A DNA stretch of 64,000 bases from Cognatazoarcus halotolerans (GCF_009800965.1 NZ_WUAF01000008.1:1-64000), one strand, 5' to 3'; positions 41,520 to 51,314 are shown, counted from the first letter of the stretch. Numbers and translations: made by a program. The notes: generated by a model from the letters alone, not told the origin.

Positions 41520-43049
41520 CTACCGCCCGAGAAAATGCCAGACCTGCAGCGCCAGTATTGCCGCGAGTAACACACCGACCACGGTGAGGATGATCGACTG
41601 CCGGCGCTGTGCGGCGGCCAGGCGGGCGATCTCGCGCTGGGCCTGCTCGGCGCGGTCGGGCGCGGCGAGGGCGCGATGCACCAGGCGTGGCAGTTGCGGC
41701 AGGGTGCCGGCCCAGTTCGGTGCTTCTTCTTTGGCGTGGCGAAGCAGCGCGCGCCAGCCGATCTGGTCGTTCATCCACTTCTCGAGGAAGGGTTTGGCGG
41801 TCTTCCAGAGGTCCAGGTCGGGGTCGAGCTGGCGGCCGAGTCCTTCGATGTTGAGCAGGGTTTTCTGCAGCAACACAAGCTGCGGCTGGACCTCCATCTC
41901 GAAGCGGCGCGCTGTCTGGAACAGGCGCAGCAGGGTACGGCCGAACGAGATGTCCTTGAGCGGCTTGTCGAAGATCGGCTCACAGACCGCCCGGATAGCG
42001 CTCTCGAACTCGTCCACCCGGGTGTGGGCCGGCACCCAGCCGGCTTCGAGGTGGGCCATCGCGACGCGCTTGTAGTCGCGCTTGAAGAAGGCCAGGAAGT
42101 TCTGCGCGAGGTAGTTCTTGTCGACTTCGTTGAGCGTGCCCATGATGCCGAAGTCGAGCGCGATGTAGCGGCCGTCGGCATGTACGAAGATATTGCCGGG
42201 GTGCATGTCGGCATGGAAGAAACCGTCGCGGAACACCTGCGTGAAGAAAATCTCGACGCCGGCCCGCGACAGCGCCGAGAGATCGTTGCCCTGGGCCTTG
42301 AGGGCCTCGATCTGCGAGATCGGCACGCCGTGCATGCGCTGCATCACCATCACCGATCTGCCGCAATAGTCCCAGTACACCTCCGGCACGATCAGCAGCG
42401 GTGAGTCCTTGAAGTTGCGGCGCAGCTGCGAGCAGCTGGCGGCTTCGCGCATCAGGTCGAGCTCGTCGCGCAAGTACTTGTCGAATTCGGCGACCACTTC
42501 GCGCGGCTTGAGGCGGCGGCCTTCCGGCCAGAGCTTCTCGAGCAGGATTGCCGCCACCTCGAGCAGCCCGAGGTCGTGGGCGATGACGTGCTCGATGCCC
42601 GGGCGCAGGATCTTCACTGCCACCTCGGTGCCGTCCTGCAGTTTGGCGAAATGCACCTGGGCGACCGAGGCGGAGGCCACCGGGGTGCGCTCGAAGGCAT
42701 CGAATACCTCGTCGACCGGGCGCTCATAGTGGGTTTCGAGAACGGCGATCGCCTTGTCGCTGGGAAAGGGCGGCACCCTGTCCTGGAGCATCGACAGCTC
42801 CTGGGCCAGGTCGGGCGGCAGCAGGTCGCGCCGGGTGGACAGCATCTGGCCGAACTTGACGAAGATCGGCCCCAGCGATTCGAGCGCCAGGCGCAGGCGC
42901 ACCGCCCGCGGCTTGTCGAACCTGCGCCAGAAGAACACCAGATGCCACAGGCGGGGCAGGCGGCCGCTGCTGTCGCCGTCCAGCACCATCTGGTCGAGAC
43001 CGAAGCGCAGTCCGACGGAAACAATCTTGGCAAGTCGCAGCAGGCGCAC
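41520..43049 (-). CDS. ubiB: UbiB-like atypical kinase for ubiquinone synthesis
   Basis: About 510 residues of the ABC1/ADCK/UbiB family. It has the KxGQ motif in [20 protein letters not shown], an Ala-rich loop with [14 protein letters not shown], the lysine strand [10 protein letters not shown], catalytic [18 protein letters not shown], and metal site ALDFGIMG; the C-terminus has one membrane helix ([19 protein letters not shown]). It is needed for aerobic ubiquinone synthesis, probably as an ATPase. GTG 43049 begins the family's usual [20 protein letters not shown]; an upstream ATG at 43178 adds 43 unlike residues. Confidence 0.93.
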   Translation of the reverse strand: MRLLRLAKIVSVGLRFGLDQMVLDGDSSGRLPRLWHLVFFWRRFDKPRAVRLRLALESLGPIFVKFGQMLSTRRDLLPPDLAQELSMLQDRVPPFPSDKAIAVLETHYERPVDEVFDAFERTPVASASVAQVHFAKLQDGTEVAVKILRPGIEHVIAHDLGLLEVAAILLEKLWPEGRRLKPREVVAEFDKYLRDELDLMREAASCSQLRRNFKDSPLLIVPEVYWDYCGRSVMVMQRMHGVPISQIEALKAQGNDLSALSRAGVEIFFTQVFRDGFFHADMHPGNIFVHADGRYIALDFGIMGTLNEVDKNYLAQNFLAFFKRDYKRVAMAHLEAGWVPAHTRVDEFESAIRAVCEPIFDKPLKDISFGRTLLRLFQTARRFEMEVQPQLVLLQKTLLNIEGLGRQLDPDLDLWKTAKPFLEKWMNDQIGWRALLRHAKEEAPNWAGTLPQLPRLVHRALAAPDRAEQAQREIARLAAAQRRQSIILTVVGVLLAAILALQVWHFLGR

Positions 43050-43253
43050 GGCAATCTGGGCGAAGGGGGAAGAAGGCCGGATTGTGCCCGAAAACGCTCG
43101 CCGCTGGCGTATGCCGCCCGGACACGTGGCGCCGCCGGGAAGGTGTCCGGGCGGGCGCTTGGTGCCGGCCTTCGCCAAAGTCCGCCTTGTCTACGGCCGA
43201 AATCTGCCAGAATCCTCGCCTGCGCAATTCGTCGCTACTGCCTGCCCGACGCC

Positions 43254-44165
43254 GTGATCATCCGCCCCAGACCTCATTGGCTGCATCTCCTGCTGGTCCG
43301 ACGCGGCTCGCTCCTGCCGCGAATCCTGCCGCAGCAACTCTTCGTGCTGACGCTGGCCTGCGCAGTGGCATTCGCCCATGGCCAGCTCTATCACTGGAAG
43401 GTGACGCTGACCGCGTCGCCGTTCTCGCTGATGGGCGTGACCCTGGCGATCTTTCTGGGCTTTCGCATCAATGCCAGTTACGACCGCTACTGGGAGGGCC
43501 GCAAGTTGTGGGGCGCGGTTCTGGTAGTAGCGCGCAACCTGGCGCGTCAGTCGCTCACCTTGCCCAGCCACGGAGTCGATGCACGGCTCTTCGTTCTCGG
43601 CCTGATCGCGTTTGCGGCCTGCATGCGCAACCAGCTGCGTGCCCGTCCGCGCGACGAAGGGCTCGCAGGCCTGTTGCCGGAGGCGGTGATCGAGCGGCTG
43701 CGCGAGGCCCGCTTCGCTCCGGGCCTGATCCTGTTGTGGCTTGGCGAGGAAGTTGCGAAGTGGCGCGATGCGGGCGCGTTGTCACCGATGCTGGCGCAGC
43801 ACATGGAGGCCACGCTCGACGAACTCGGCGCGGCCCTCGGCGGCTGCGAACGGATCGCCAGTACGCCGCTGCCATTCACTTACACGGTGATCCTGCATCG
43901 CAGCTCGTACGTGTATTGCATCATGCTGCCGTTCGGGTTGGTGGACTCCATCGGCTGGATGACGCCGCTGGTGGTGGGTTTCGTCTCCTACACCTTCTTT
44001 GCGCTCGAGTCCCTCAGCGACGAGATCGAAGAGCCTTTCGGCACCATGCCGAACGACCTTGCGCTCGATGCGATCGTCAGCGGCATCGATGCGAGTCTGC
44101 GCGAGATGCTTGGCGAGGTACCGCCCGCCGCACCGCGGCCGGATGCGAATTTCATCCTTACCTGA
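43254..44165 (+). CDS. Bestrophin-like membrane channel
   Basis: A 303-residue protein of the bestrophin/UPF0187 family. It begins IIRPRPHWLHLLLVRRGSLL and has the conserved PFSLMGVTLAIFLGFRINAS with YDRYWEGRKLWGAV after it, then IASTPLPFTYTVILHRSSYV and FALESLSDEIEEPFG. Four membrane helices are likely. Bacterial bestrophins form pentameric anion or cation channels. GTG 43254 fits the family start. It is divergent from ubiB by 204 bases. Confidence 0.9.
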   Translation: MIIRPRPHWLHLLLVRRGSLLPRILPQQLFVLTLACAVAFAHGQLYHWKVTLTASPFSLMGVTLAIFLGFRINASYDRYWEGRKLWGAVLVVARNLARQSLTLPSHGVDARLFVLGLIAFAACMRNQLRARPRDEGLAGLLPEAVIERLREARFAPGLILLWLGEEVAKWRDAGALSPMLAQHMEATLDELGAALGGCERIASTPLPFTYTVILHRSSYVYCIMLPFGLVDSIGWMTPLVVGFVSYTFFALESLSDEIEEPFGTMPNDLALDAIVSGIDASLREMLGEVPPAAPRPDANFILT

Positions 44166-44193
44166 TGCCGCGGCCAGCCTCGCCCGGCCGTGC

Positions 44194-44222
44194 TTGCACT
44201 TGATAGTGCAGATGCTTAAATA
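44194..44222 (+). promoter_or_regulatory. Promoter with embedded inverted repeat before the caspase gene
   Basis: TTGCAC (44194-44199) and TAAATA (44217-44222) are spaced by 17 bases and resemble sigma70 -35 and -10 boxes. Inside lies TGCACT-TGAT-AGTGCA (44195-44210), a perfect 6-4-6 inverted repeat overlapping the -35 box, as expected for a repressor site. The caspase start is about 95 bases on. Confidence 0.5.
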
Positions 44223-44315
44223 CGAATCTGGTAAAAGATCTCATGCAAATTGATCCGTGTCGCTGGACGGGTGCCGCGGGCTGCCCGCATCGACAGCGGA
44301 AGCGGGAGAGCCACC

Positions 44316-45113
44316 ATGAGCAAGCGTGCGTTGTGCATCGGTATCAATGATTATCCGGGGACCGACAGCGATCTGTCGGGTTGTGTCAATGATGCCGAGG
44401 ACTGGGCGGTGACGCTGTCGGCGCGCGGTTTCGAGGTCAGGAAACTGATCGATCGCGACGCCACCAAGGCGGCGATGGTTGCGGCGATCCGCGAGCTTGT
44501 CGGCGGTGCCACCAAGGGCGATTCGGTGGTGATCACCTATTCCGGCCATGGCACCTGGGTGCCCGACGAATCGGGTGACGAGCCCGACGGCCGCGACGAG
44601 GCGCTGTGCCCCTACGACATCGGTTCGGGCAATGTGCTGCTGGACGACGAGATTCACCAGCTCTTTTCCGAGCGCGCCGCTGGGGTGCGGGTGCTGCTGA
44701 TCTCCGACAGCTGCCACTCCGGCTCGGTGACCCGTGGCAGCGAGGACGACCTCGATCCGGGCATGCCGCGCGCCCGCTTCCTGCCGCCGGAGGCCTGGAT
44801 GCCGCGCAGCCAGCTCCCTGCGACGCTGCCGGCGCGACCGCGTGGCCTGTTCAGCGGATTTACCCGCTCGGGGGGTGACCTGCTGCTGGCGGGCTGCCTC
44901 GACACCGAATACAGCTGGGATACCCGGTTCGGCGGGCGGCCCAATGGCGCGTTCACCTACTACGCCCTCAAGTCGCTGAAGACCCTGCCGGAAGGCGCGA
45001 CCTATGCGCAGTGGTTCAAGGCCATCCGCGATTACCTGCCATCCACCAAGCTGCCGCAGAATCCGCAGATATCCGGCTCGCGAAGCGCCCGCAATTTCAA
45101 GATCTTTGCCTGA
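44316..45113 (+). CDS. Caspase-like (C14/metacaspase) protease
   Basis: A 265-residue single-domain caspase-fold protein. It begins KRALCIGINDYPGTDSDLSG, a metacaspase start, and shows the catalytic histidine in VVITYSGHGTW (His78) and cysteine in LLISDSCHSGSV (Cys133), with an acidic S1-lining stretch DESGDEPDGRDEALCPYDIG. The end NPQISGSRSARNFKIF resembles type I metacaspases. GGGAGAG precedes ATG 44316. No signal peptide or membrane segment. It is 61 bases upstream of the giant CHAT/hydrolase gene in the same direction and very probably in its operon, so it may cut or be cut by that protein. Arg/Lys-specific cleavage is the family expectation. Confidence 0.9.
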   Translation: MSKRALCIGINDYPGTDSDLSGCVNDAEDWAVTLSARGFEVRKLIDRDATKAAMVAAIRELVGGATKGDSVVITYSGHGTWVPDESGDEPDGRDEALCPYDIGSGNVLLDDEIHQLFSERAAGVRVLLISDSCHSGSVTRGSEDDLDPGMPRARFLPPEAWMPRSQLPATLPARPRGLFSGFTRSGGDLLLAGCLDTEYSWDTRFGGRPNGAFTYYALKSLKTLPEGATYAQWFKAIRDYLPSTKLPQNPQISGSRSARNFKIFA

Positions 45114-45174
45114 TCGGAACGCAGGTCGCACGAGGCCGGCAACATAAGACAAAAGCACCAGAGGGAGGATTTCC

Positions 45175-48100
45175 ATGGCCAAGGCTTCAGGCGGTCTGAC
45201 ACTGACGCTGCCCGCGCGTCGAGGCGCAGCCGCGCCCGCGACCGTGCCGCGTGTATTGCAGAGCACGACCCGCGGCGACATCGCGGGGGACCGGCTGCTC
45301 GATGCGGCGCTGACCGTTGAATCCGTCGTCGAGCTCGCGGCGCCGGGGCGCGGCGATGCCGATGAGCTCAAGAAGGACGTCGACGGCGCGCGCCTGCTCG
45401 CGCTCGAGGCGGCCGACGGCACCACGGTATTCATCCGCGCCGACCGCCTGGCCGAGGAACTGGCCCGCCTGTATCCCGACGAGGCGGCCGCGGGCGCGAT
45501 CGACATCGGCCTGCTGCGCGATCGCGGCGCGGCGTCCCGCGGGGCACTCGACTGGGTCTGGTCGAAACTCTCGGTGCTGCGGCTGGACCGCGACTCGATC
45601 ACCGACCTGGCCACCGAGAAGGCGCGCGAATGGGTCGAGGACTGGCTCGGCGACAAGGCCGCCTCGCTGGTGGCGCCGAATGCCTCGTGGCTGGGCGCCA
45701 AGGCGCTGATGTGGGCGATCGAGTCGCAACTGGCCGGCGAGCCCGGGCTTTACCAGTGGCGCGGCGATACGCTGTCTGCTTCCGACCGCTGCGTCGCGGG
45801 CGATCCGCGGCTCGAGAAGGCCGCTGCCGAGGGGCCGATGCTGGTCTTCATCCACGGCACTGCATCGCACACCATGGGCGGCTTCAAGGACTTGCATGCG
45901 CCGGATGCGGAAGCCGACTGGGAGCCGATTGCGCGGCGCTTCGGTGACCGGGTGTTCGGTCTCGAGCACCGCACTTTTTCCGAGAGCCCGATCGACAACG
46001 CGCTCGAGCTGGTAAGGGTCTTGCCTGCCGGTTCGCGGGTGTCGCTGGTCAGCCATTCGCGCGGTGGCCTGGTCGGGGATCTGGTGTGCATCGGGGCGCT
46101 CAGCGATGAATCGATCGCGGCCTACCGCCGCGATGCGCCAGTCAACCAGAAAGAGACGGCGGAGCAGAACCTGCTGCGCGAAAAGGTCGCCGCCGACGAG
46201 CAGGCCAAGCTGCGCGAGCTGCGCAGTCTGCTCGACAAGAAGGGCCTGCAGATCGAGCGCTACGTGCGGGTCGCGGCGCCGGCTCGCGGTACCACGCTGC
46301 TGTCGGACAATCTTGATGTGTTTCTGTCCGGGCTGCTCTCGCTGGCCAGCCGCATGGTCGGCGCGGTGACCGGTCCGGCCGGTGGTGCGGTGATGTCGGT
46401 GTTCCGGCGGGTGGTGCTGGAGATTGCCGACAAGCGCGTCGATGCGCGACTGGTGCCGGGTATCGAGGCGATGCTTACCGATTCGCCGCTGACCGCGCTG
46501 CTGGCGCGCTCACCGCGCAGGCAGGGCCTCGCCATGTCGGTGATTGCTGGCGACATCGAGGGCGGCGGTGTGCTCAAGCAGCTCGGCGTGATGTTCACCG
46601 ACTGGATGTTCTTCGATCGTGCCGACAACGACCTGGTGGTCGATACCGATTCGATGTACGGCGGGCTCGCCTCGCGCAACGAAACGCGCTATCTGTTCGA
46701 TCAGGGCGAGGCGGTCAACCACTTCAGCTATTTTGCCCGCCGGCGCACCCGCTCGGCGATGAAGGACTGGCTCGTTGCCGACAAGCCGGAAGGCCTGACC
46801 GCCTTCAGCCCGCTCGAGCAGGCGCGCGTGGCGTCCTTTGCCGAGGTGCGCTCGCGTTCCGACAGTCGCGGTGCTGCGCCTGCGCCCAACACCCGGCCGG
46901 TGACGATCTACCTGCCCGGCATCATGGGTTCGCATCTCGAGGTGCGCAAGGGCGGCAAGCCGGGTGACGGCGATCGGGTGTGGTTCGATTTCTTCGATCT
47001 CAACTGGGGCGGTCTCGACAAGATCCGCATCGACCGTCCGGCGGTGCAGGCCGAATCGCTGTTCGGCATGTTCTACGAGGACCTGGCCGAATACCTCGAG
47101 CGCACCCAGCTGGTCATCCGCTTTCCCTACGACTGGCGCCAGCCGATCCAGGCGCTCGCCGAAAGCCTCGCCGGGGTGCTGAGCGATGCGCTGAAGACGC
47201 ACCCCGATCAGCCGGTGCGAATACTGGCCCACAGCATGGGCGGGCTGGTGAGCCGGGCGATGATCGCGCAGCATGCGGATCTCTGGGATGACGTGGTAGC
47301 GCGACCGGGCGGGCGCCTGGTGATGCTCGGTACCCCCAACCGCGGTTCGCACGCGATGGTCGAGACCCTGCTGGCCAAATCGGACAGCATGCGCAAGCTC
47401 GAACTCATCGACATGAAGCACGACATGCAGGAGGTGCTCGACATCGTCGCCGGTTTCTACGGTGGCGTGCAGCTGCTGCCGCGGCCTGGTTTTGCCGATG
47501 GCGGCACGCCGTGGGCAGATTACTACAGCACCGGCACCCTAGACGAGATGCGCAAGCTCAACCGCGATCGCTGGATCGGGGACGGTGTGGTCGGCAAGGT
47601 TTCGGACGGCACCTTCAAGCGCGCCCGTGAACTCTGGGACAAGGTGCTGACCGACAGCACGATCCCCCACCCGGACCGGGTCGCCTACGTATTCGGTCAG
47701 GGCAAGAGCACACCCTGCGGCGTACGGATCGAGGGCGAGGGTGCGAACAAGTGGCTCAAGATGGTCGGCACCTCGGAAGGCGACGGCACGGTCAGCTGGG
47801 CGGCCGGAAAACTCGACAACCTGCCTGCCGAGCGCTGCTGGTACATGCCGGTGGAGCACGGCGCACTGACCGCGACCGACGACTATTTTCCGGCCATCAT
47901 GGAGTTGGTCGAGCGTGGCGAAACCTTGCGCCTCGGCCGCTTGCCGGTATCCCGGGGGGATGCCGCGACGTGGACCTATGATGCCGCCCCGCCGAGCCTG
48001 CCCGGCGAAGAAGAGCTCGCCCGCGGCCTGGTCGGCAGCAGGCCAAGGCGTCGGGTGGCAGAGGCGGCGAGCCACAAGTTCAGCGTGGCGGTGCGCGCCA

Positions 48101-51099
48101 TGGACCTGCGCTTCGTGCAGTACCCGATCCTCTGCGGTCATTACATCGGCGATGCGATCGCTGGCGCCGAGCGGCGCATCGACACCTGCCTGGTCGCGGG
48201 GGCGCTCGCCCAGCGCGAGCGGCTCGGTGTCTATGCCGGCGAGATCGGCACCTCGGCGGTGGTGCTGCAGGCGCGCAACGACGAAGTCCGCAAGCGCGGC
48301 ACCGGCCAGGGCGCGGTGATCGTCGGGCTCGGTGAATACGGCAATCTGTCGGCCAGCGATGTGTCCGAAACGGTTCGCTCCGGCGTACTGCGCCTGCTGC
48401 TGCACACGCTCGATCGCGAGGGCGGCGAGCGCTCGGTGGCTGGCGACGTGCAGGAACTCACGCTGGCCAGCCTGTTGATCGGCTACAACTCGACGACCCA
48501 CATCAGCGTCATCGATTCGATTGCCGCGATCGTGCGCGGCGTGCTCGAAGGCAACCGCCAGTTCAACGAGGCGATGCCCAAGGCCAGGCTGCGGGTGGGC
48601 CGGCTGGAGTTCGTTGAACTCTTTACCGACACCGCTATCACCGCAGCCCACGCGATCCAGGAGCTGCCCACGCGCATGGCGGGCGACCTGCGGCGGCTCG
48701 AAGCGCATCTCGAACCGCAGGCGGAACTTCTCGAGCACGAGAGCGCGCGTGCGCGCCTTTCGGTGTTTGCGCCGTTCGGCTACTGGCCGCGCCTGATGGT
48801 GACGGATGATGCCCGCAAGGACAACGAGTGCGATGACGATGCGCAGACCGGAGACAATGGTCAGGGCTCGGCTGCCATGTCGCGCCGACCGGCTCCGCCG
48901 GCGATTGCCGAGAAGATCCGCTACGTTTTCCTTTCCGAGCGGGCGCGTGCCGAAAGCGTGGTTCAGCAACGGCAGCCGGGCCTGGTCGAGGCGCTCGTCA
49001 AGAACGCGATCGGCCGGGATACGTACGACCCCGATCTGTCGCGAACCCTGTTCCAGCTGATGGTGCCGCTCGACTTCAAGGCCGCCGCACGCGAAACCGA
49101 GCAGATGGTGCTGGTGGTCGATGGCTACACCGCCAATCTTCCCTGGGAGATGCTGCAGGCGGAAGATCTGCCGATGGTGCTCAAGACCGCGGTGGTACGC
49201 CAGTTCGCCTCGACCCGCTATCGGACGATGCCGCGCACCACCACCCGGCGTACCGCCTGTGTCATCGCCAACCCGGATACCACCGGCTATCGCAGCCGGC
49301 TGCTCGGCGTGGCCGAAAAGGACATCGGAGATCCGGCCAAGGATCGCCTGCCGCCGCTGACCGGTGCCGAAGCGGAGGGGCGGGCGGTTCGCGGTCTGCT
49401 CGAAGCCTTGCACTACGAGGTGACCTACAGCGACGATGGGGCCGCGCTCGACGTGTTCGCGCGACTGTTCAGGCAGCCTTACCGGGTGCTGGTGATCGCG
49501 GCACACGGGGTCTTCGAACTGATGGCTGCCGATGGCAGGGCGCGTACCGGTGTTGTGCTGTCGGACGGGATGCTTCTCACTGCAGCCGAAGTTTCCCAGA
49601 TGGAGGTGGTGCCAGAGCTGGTGTTTCTGAATTGCTGCCACCTGGGGGAGATCAATTCACCGCTGAAGGACCCCAATCGCCTTGCCTACAGCCTGTCGCG
49701 CGAGCTCATCGAGATGGGTGTCCGCTGCGTGATCGCAGCCGGATGGCAGGTCAACGACGACGCAGCGAAATGCTTCGCCGAGACTTTCTTCAGCGAATTC
49801 GTCAGCAAGAACACGCCCTTTGGCGAGGCGGTCCATACAGCCCGCAAGACGACCTGGGAACGCTGGCCGCAATGCAACACCTGGGGGGCCTACCAGGCCT
49901 ATGGCGATCCGCACTATCGCCTCGAGCCGGGCAGCGGCAGCGGCGGCGGCACCGGGGTCGCGCCGGTTTCTCCGGCAGAGCTGATTGCCGCGTTAGGGCA
50001 TATGCGGATCGATGCGCAGCATGACAAGGGCCGAGACCTGAAGGCCGCGCGCAGCGCGGTCACGGCGCTGCTCGAAACAGTCCCCGCACGCTGGCGCGAC
50101 GGGGCCGAAGTGCAGGCTGCGCTGGGCGCCCTGTTCGCGGAGTTCTTCCCAGCCGGGGCCGACGAAGCGTGTGCCGCGTACCAGCGGGCGATCGTCGCCA
50201 ACGACCCGGCCGGCAGGGTCCCGGTCAAGGCCATCGAACAGCTTGCCAATCTGGAGGCCCGCCGCGGTGCGGATTGCGATGATCCGCATGAAGGCGAAAC
50301 CCTGATCCGCGGCGCAATAGGCCGGCTCGAGGCGCTGACCTGCTTTACCGGACCCACGGCAAGCCTGGAGGCAGCGCTGAAATACGCCAACAACGAACGG
50401 CGGGCATTGCTCGCGGGGGCATACAAGCGACTGGCGGTGCTGCTGGCGCGGACGGCCATACCGGGCAAGGACTGGCCGGCAGTGCAGGCTGAACTGGAGC
50501 GGGCCAGAAATGTTTCCCTGGCCGGGGACATGTCACCCGAGAGCGATGATTTCAGCCCCTACACGGTAATCAACGGATTGCAGTTTGCCGGGCTGACCGG
50601 TAGCGCCGATGTCGCGAACGATATCGGTCTGGCCGAGCGTTGCCAGAAGCTCGCGCGTCAGCGTTTCGCCGTAACGGGCGATTTCTTCGACGCGATCGGG
50701 CCGGCCGATGCCTTGCTGGCAGTCCGCCTCCTCGACGGAACGCTTGGACAAGCCGCGGACGAGGTGGCCCGTACCTACCGCGAGGCCGGTGAGGGCGTTT
50801 CATCGAGTGCACGTCAGTTCAATTCGGTGGTGTCCCACCTGCGGACGCTGGCCGATCTGGTGCGGGTGCGTGGCGCTGCCGGCGATGCCGAACTCGAAAA
50901 GGTATTGCGCGATCTCGCGAACGGGCTCGATCCCAACAACGGCTCGCGGATTGCGGGCAGTGTTGCCGCCGCGCCGGGCGGGTCGCCCTCGGATGGTGGG
51001 GGCAGCGTCCGCGCGGCCCCGAGCAAGCCGAAGGCGCGTGCCAAGCCCAAGCGGGCTACCAAGGGCGCGCCAGCGAAACCGGACGATGGTGAGCGCTAA
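45175..51099 (+). CDS. 1974-residue double alpha/beta-hydrolase and CHAT-protease protein
   Basis: A giant cytoplasmic-looking protein with no signal peptide. Residues about 220-430 are a first alpha/beta-hydrolase: MLVFIHGTASHT (oxyanion HG near 227) and VSHSRGGLVGD with nucleophile Ser295. Residues about 575-900 are a second, lecithin:cholesterol-acyltransferase/PGAP1-like: IYLPGIMGSHLEV and LAHSMGGLVSR with Ser687. Residues about 970-1190 include a segment (CLVAGALAQRERLGVYAGEI; VIVGLGEYGNLSA) resembling the macro-like N-terminal domain of leucyl aminopeptidases. Residues about 1250-1590 are a CHAT protease: LPWEML (1322-1327), VIAAHGVFE with His1444, FLNCCHLGE with Cys1488, then VRCVIAAGWQVNDDAA. 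The rest is helical, TPR-like, with a Lys/Ala-rich tail. GGGAGGA is 6 bases before the ATG. It is paired with the caspase gene just upstream. Enzyme targets are unknown; CHAT/caspase pairs and lipases are common in bacterial cell-death defence, which is the leading inference. Confidence 0.85.
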   Translation: MAKASGGLTLTLPARRGAAAPATVPRVLQSTTRGDIAGDRLLDAALTVESVVELAAPGRGDADELKKDVDGARLLALEAADGTTVFIRADRLAEELARLYPDEAAAGAIDIGLLRDRGAASRGALDWVWSKLSVLRLDRDSITDLATEKAREWVEDWLGDKAASLVAPNASWLGAKALMWAIESQLAGEPGLYQWRGDTLSASDRCVAGDPRLEKAAAEGPMLVFIHGTASHTMGGFKDLHAPDAEADWEPIARRFGDRVFGLEHRTFSESPIDNALELVRVLPAGSRVSLVSHSRGGLVGDLVCIGALSDESIAAYRRDAPVNQKETAEQNLLREKVAADEQAKLRELRSLLDKKGLQIERYVRVAAPARGTTLLSDNLDVFLSGLLSLASRMVGAVTGPAGGAVMSVFRRVVLEIADKRVDARLVPGIEAMLTDSPLTALLARSPRRQGLAMSVIAGDIEGGGVLKQLGVMFTDWMFFDRADNDLVVDTDSMYGGLASRNETRYLFDQGEAVNHFSYFARRRTRSAMKDWLVADKPEGLTAFSPLEQARVASFAEVRSRSDSRGAAPAPNTRPVTIYLPGIMGSHLEVRKGGKPGDGDRVWFDFFDLNWGGLDKIRIDRPAVQAESLFGMFYEDLAEYLERTQLVIRFPYDWRQPIQALAESLAGVLSDALKTHPDQPVRILAHSMGGLVSRAMIAQHADLWDDVVARPGGRLVMLGTPNRGSHAMVETLLAKSDSMRKLELIDMKHDMQEVLDIVAGFYGGVQLLPRPGFADGGTPWADYYSTGTLDEMRKLNRDRWIGDGVVGKVSDGTFKRARELWDKVLTDSTIPHPDRVAYVFGQGKSTPCGVRIEGEGANKWLKMVGTSEGDGTVSWAAGKLDNLPAERCWYMPVEHGALTATDDYFPAIMELVERGETLRLGRLPVSRGDAATWTYDAAPPSLPGEEELARGLVGSRPRRRVAEAASHKFSVAVRAMDLRFVQYPILCGHYIGDAIAGAERRIDTCLVAGALAQRERLGVYAGEIGTSAVVLQARNDEVRKRGTGQGAVIVGLGEYGNLSASDVSETVRSGVLRLLLHTLDREGGERSVAGDVQELTLASLLIGYNSTTHISVIDSIAAIVRGVLEGNRQFNEAMPKARLRVGRLEFVELFTDTAITAAHAIQELPTRMAGDLRRLEAHLEPQAELLEHESARARLSVFAPFGYWPRLMVTDDARKDNECDDDAQTGDNGQGSAAMSRRPAPPAIAEKIRYVFLSERARAESVVQQRQPGLVEALVKNAIGRDTYDPDLSRTLFQLMVPLDFKAAARETEQMVLVVDGYTANLPWEMLQAEDLPMVLKTAVVRQFASTRYRTMPRTTTRRTACVIANPDTTGYRSRLLGVAEKDIGDPAKDRLPPLTGAEAEGRAVRGLLEALHYEVTYSDDGAALDVFARLFRQPYRVLVIAAHGVFELMAADGRARTGVVLSDGMLLTAAEVSQMEVVPELVFLNCCHLGEINSPLKDPNRLAYSLSRELIEMGVRCVIAAGWQVNDDAAKCFAETFFSEFVSKNTPFGEAVHTARKTTWERWPQCNTWGAYQAYGDPHYRLEPGSGSGGGTGVAPVSPAELIAALGHMRIDAQHDKGRDLKAARSAVTALLETVPARWRDGAEVQAALGALFAEFFPAGADEACAAYQRAIVANDPAGRVPVKAIEQLANLEARRGADCDDPHEGETLIRGAIGRLEALTCFTGPTASLEAALKYANNERRALLAGAYKRLAVLLARTAIPGKDWPAVQAELERARNVSLAGDMSPESDDFSPYTVINGLQFAGLTGSADVANDIGLAERCQKLARQRFAVTGDFFDAIGPADALLAVRLLDGTLGQAADEVARTYREAGEGVSSSARQFNSVVSHLRTLADLVRVRGAAGDAELEKVLRDLANGLDPNNGSRIAGSVAAAPGGSPSDGGGSVRAAPSKPKARAKPKRATKGAPAKPDDGER

Positions 51100-51137
51100 G
51101 GGGCAAGTGTCTGTGGTCCCGCGTATTCGTGCTTTGC

Positions 51138-51195
51138 GCTGCACCGCGATGTGGCTTCCGACCTCCTCCGGAAGCGCCGCATCGTGGTGCAGTGC
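51138..51195. repeat. Long compound hairpin downstream of the CHAT/hydrolase gene
   Basis: TGCACCGCGATG (51140-51151) pairs with CATCGTGGTGCA (51180-51191) with one G-T pair, and an inner stem CTTCCG/CGGAAG (51155-51160 and 51169-51174) closes a short loop. GCGC/GTGC extend it. It begins 39 bases after the stop and probably ends or protects the operon transcript. Confidence 0.5.
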
Positions 51196-51281
51196 GTCTT
51201 TCGCAGCGAAGGCGCTGTTCTTTTCATGTAAAACATGCAGATCGCCGTGTCGGGCGTCCGGGATAATGCGGGCCCGTTCTG

Positions 51282-51287
51282 TATAAT
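51282..51287 (+). promoter_or_regulatory. -10 box of argS
   Basis: TATAAT matches consensus exactly, 28 bases before the argS start. No good -35 is seen at the expected distance. A CATGT-AAA-ACATG dyad lies upstream at 51225-51237. Confidence 0.45.
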
Positions 51288-51314
51288 TGCGGGTTTCGCA
51301 TTTGCACGAGTGCC

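Noticed and set aside
44241-45701. A 486-codon frame antisense to the caspase gene
   Set aside because: The caspase His/Cys dyad and ribosome site support the plus strand only.
47539-49641. A 700-codon open frame antisense to the CHAT/hydrolase gene
   Set aside because: It has the Arg/His/Gln-rich composition of a high-GC shadow frame, no domain motifs, and lies wholly inside a gene with clear catalytic motifs.
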